A DNA stretch of 64,000 nucleotides, from contig NZ_JHYC01000020.1 in assembly GCF_000621525.1 (NCBI RefSeq), positions 1 to 64,000 on the forward strand, given 5' to 3'. Positions 63,302 to 64,000 of this stretch are shown piece after piece. The notes under the pieces are model-generated. The model was not told where the DNA came from. It did not search any database and was given only the letters and a program-made list of their open reading frames with translations. The position numbers were made by a program, and so were the translations under genes. The stretch comes from Legionella fairfieldensis ATCC 49588. GTDB taxonomy: Bacteria; Pseudomonadota; Gammaproteobacteria; Legionellales; Legionellaceae. How positions within the stretch are numbered: position 1 is the first letter of the stretch; the number at the start of each line of letters is the position of its first letter.

Positions 63302-64000
63302 TTACCCATAAGTTATATTGCTAAGGGCTTGTTTTGCCCCAAGAAAATCTCTGAGTCGCTGCAAGCCAATCCAAAGTGTAGTAGGTCCTGGTTCAGGGTC
63401 ATTTTTCCTATTTAAATATCCACCAATAGAAGCAATCCTATTTACTATAACTTGCAATGAAGGAGGCTTATCAGGCGGGGGTTCTTTTTTTATGATTATA
63501 TGGGCCATATGCCATTCTTCAGTTGAGAAAATTAATTCACAGTTAATATCAGGACATTCGCGACTTAATACGGTTAGATAGAGGATCCGCCAAGCAATAA
63601 TCATGTAAAACGCTAAACAAGGATCAAAGCGCTGCTTCTCATTGATCTGTAATTTCTCAATCCGACAACCACTTTTTAAGATACGAAAATACACTTCAAT
63701 TTGCCAACGGCATAAATACCATTTCAGAATGTTATGAGCATCTGTTGCATTATTTATTTTAACATTAGTTAATAAAACCCATTCCAGTGGTTCTTGGCCT
63801 TCAGGCGGATTGGTTTCTTCTGCAATCACCACAGTAACAGTGACTGTTTTATCTCCATATTTTGTCGATAGCTTTCGTTTTCTATCTGGGGGACAAAGAG
63901 TAAGCTCTGTTGCATACAAATTCTGGGTGACCACTCGACCTATTTGTTTTTCTTTGGCAGGCATTTCAAAAGTAATGCTACAAAGAGGAGAAGTCTTTTT
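63302..64000 (-). CDS. IS4-family (Tn5-like) transposase, partial
   Basis: The frame is open to the right edge, so the N-terminal part lies outside the window; 233 codons are visible. After PAKEKQIGRVV, the IS4 C1-like block TLWIGLQRLRDFLGAKQ ends the protein. The YREK signature is present as YLCRWQIEVYFRILKSGCRI (Tyr, Arg, Glu, Lys). It lies just outside the island's right repeat, which suggests it is independent of the island. The left inverted repeat is expected at about 63270-63300 but cannot be paired here. Confidence 0.9.
   Translation of the reverse strand, partial: KKTSPLCSITFEMPAKEKQIGRVVTQNLYATELTLCPPDRKRKLSTKYGDKTVTVTVVIAEETNPPEGQEPLEWVLLTNVKINNATDAHNILKWYLCRWQIEVYFRILKSGCRIEKLQINEKQRFDPCLAFYMIIAWRILYLTVLSRECPDINCELIFSTEEWHMAHIIIKKEPPPDKPPSLQVIVNRIASIGGYLNRKNDPEPGPTTLWIGLQRLRDFLGAKQALSNITYG

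Noticed and set aside
1-64000. CRISPR array
   Set aside because: No regularly spaced short repeats and no cas genes were seen on either strand.

Overview
The window reads as a chromosomal segment of a Legionella-type gammaproteobacterium. The evidence is the AT-rich base composition, a tmRNA whose decoded tag (ANDENFAGEAIAA) is nearly that of L. pneumophila, a tkt-gap-pgk block, the canonical ygfB-pepP-ubiH-ubiI / zapA-6S RNA arrangement, and several lineage-specific proteins that look like Dot/Icm effectors. The assignment is an inference from content, not from a database match.

Layout. 1-4.8 kb is a scarred accessory stretch: two IS3-family remnants, a CoiA-like zinc-ribbon protein, and a divergent XRE/ImmA-type regulator with its own inverted-repeat operator, followed by an IS-truncated PIN toxin-like gene. 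4.8-13.4 kb is core: tmRNA, oligopeptidase A, a membrane protein of unknown role, and tkt-gap-pgk. 13.5-22 kb holds transport and stress genes, including a two-gene NHEJ system (ku, ligD) with a DUF4142 lipoprotein between them. 22-32.6 kb carries an AT-rich insertion bounded by a 44-45 bp direct repeat. It contains an atypical asparaginase-like gene, an unknown protein, a second VUT/YhhQ-type transporter, an HTH/S24-like repressor with a 52-bp palindrome, and a complete ribosomal peptide (RiPP) cluster. That cluster has a 52-aa double-glycine precursor, an ATP-grasp ligase of the MvdC/MvdD (graspetide) type, a secreted HEAT-repeat protein, an HlyD adaptor and a C39-peptidase ABC exporter. 33-38.3 kb is a TolC-MacA-MacB efflux operon with broken small secreted proteins downstream. 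38.3-51.6 kb is mostly core (def, ubiI, ubiH, pepP, ygfB, zapA, 6S RNA, uvrB, aspartate aminotransferase), mixed with effector-like genes, one of which has a C-terminal F-box-like motif.

From 51.66 to 63.23 kb lies an 11.5-kb genomic island in tRNA-Asn(GTT), bounded by a 50-bp direct repeat (49/50 identical) of the tRNA 3' half. It resembles a P4-like satellite: DUF4102-type tyrosine integrase, AlpA-like regulator, a primase/helicase gene with two frameshifts, and small phage-like proteins. Its cargo is a translationally coupled operon: integrase, a TOTE-type primase-helicase-nuclease fusion, a DUF3800 protein and a 161-aa protein of unknown function. This is a strong anti-phage defence candidate. 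An IS4-family transposase runs off the right edge.

The two most original systems are (i) the graspetide-like cluster, whose predicted core has Thr/Ser and Asp residues each spaced every four positions, so that three nested pairs can be drawn, and (ii) the integrase-coupled TOTE/DUF3800/161-aa operon. Four genes in the window (transposase OrfB, hydrolase, primase, small secreted protein) are broken by one or two small lesions, so assembly error and genuine decay both need to be considered.
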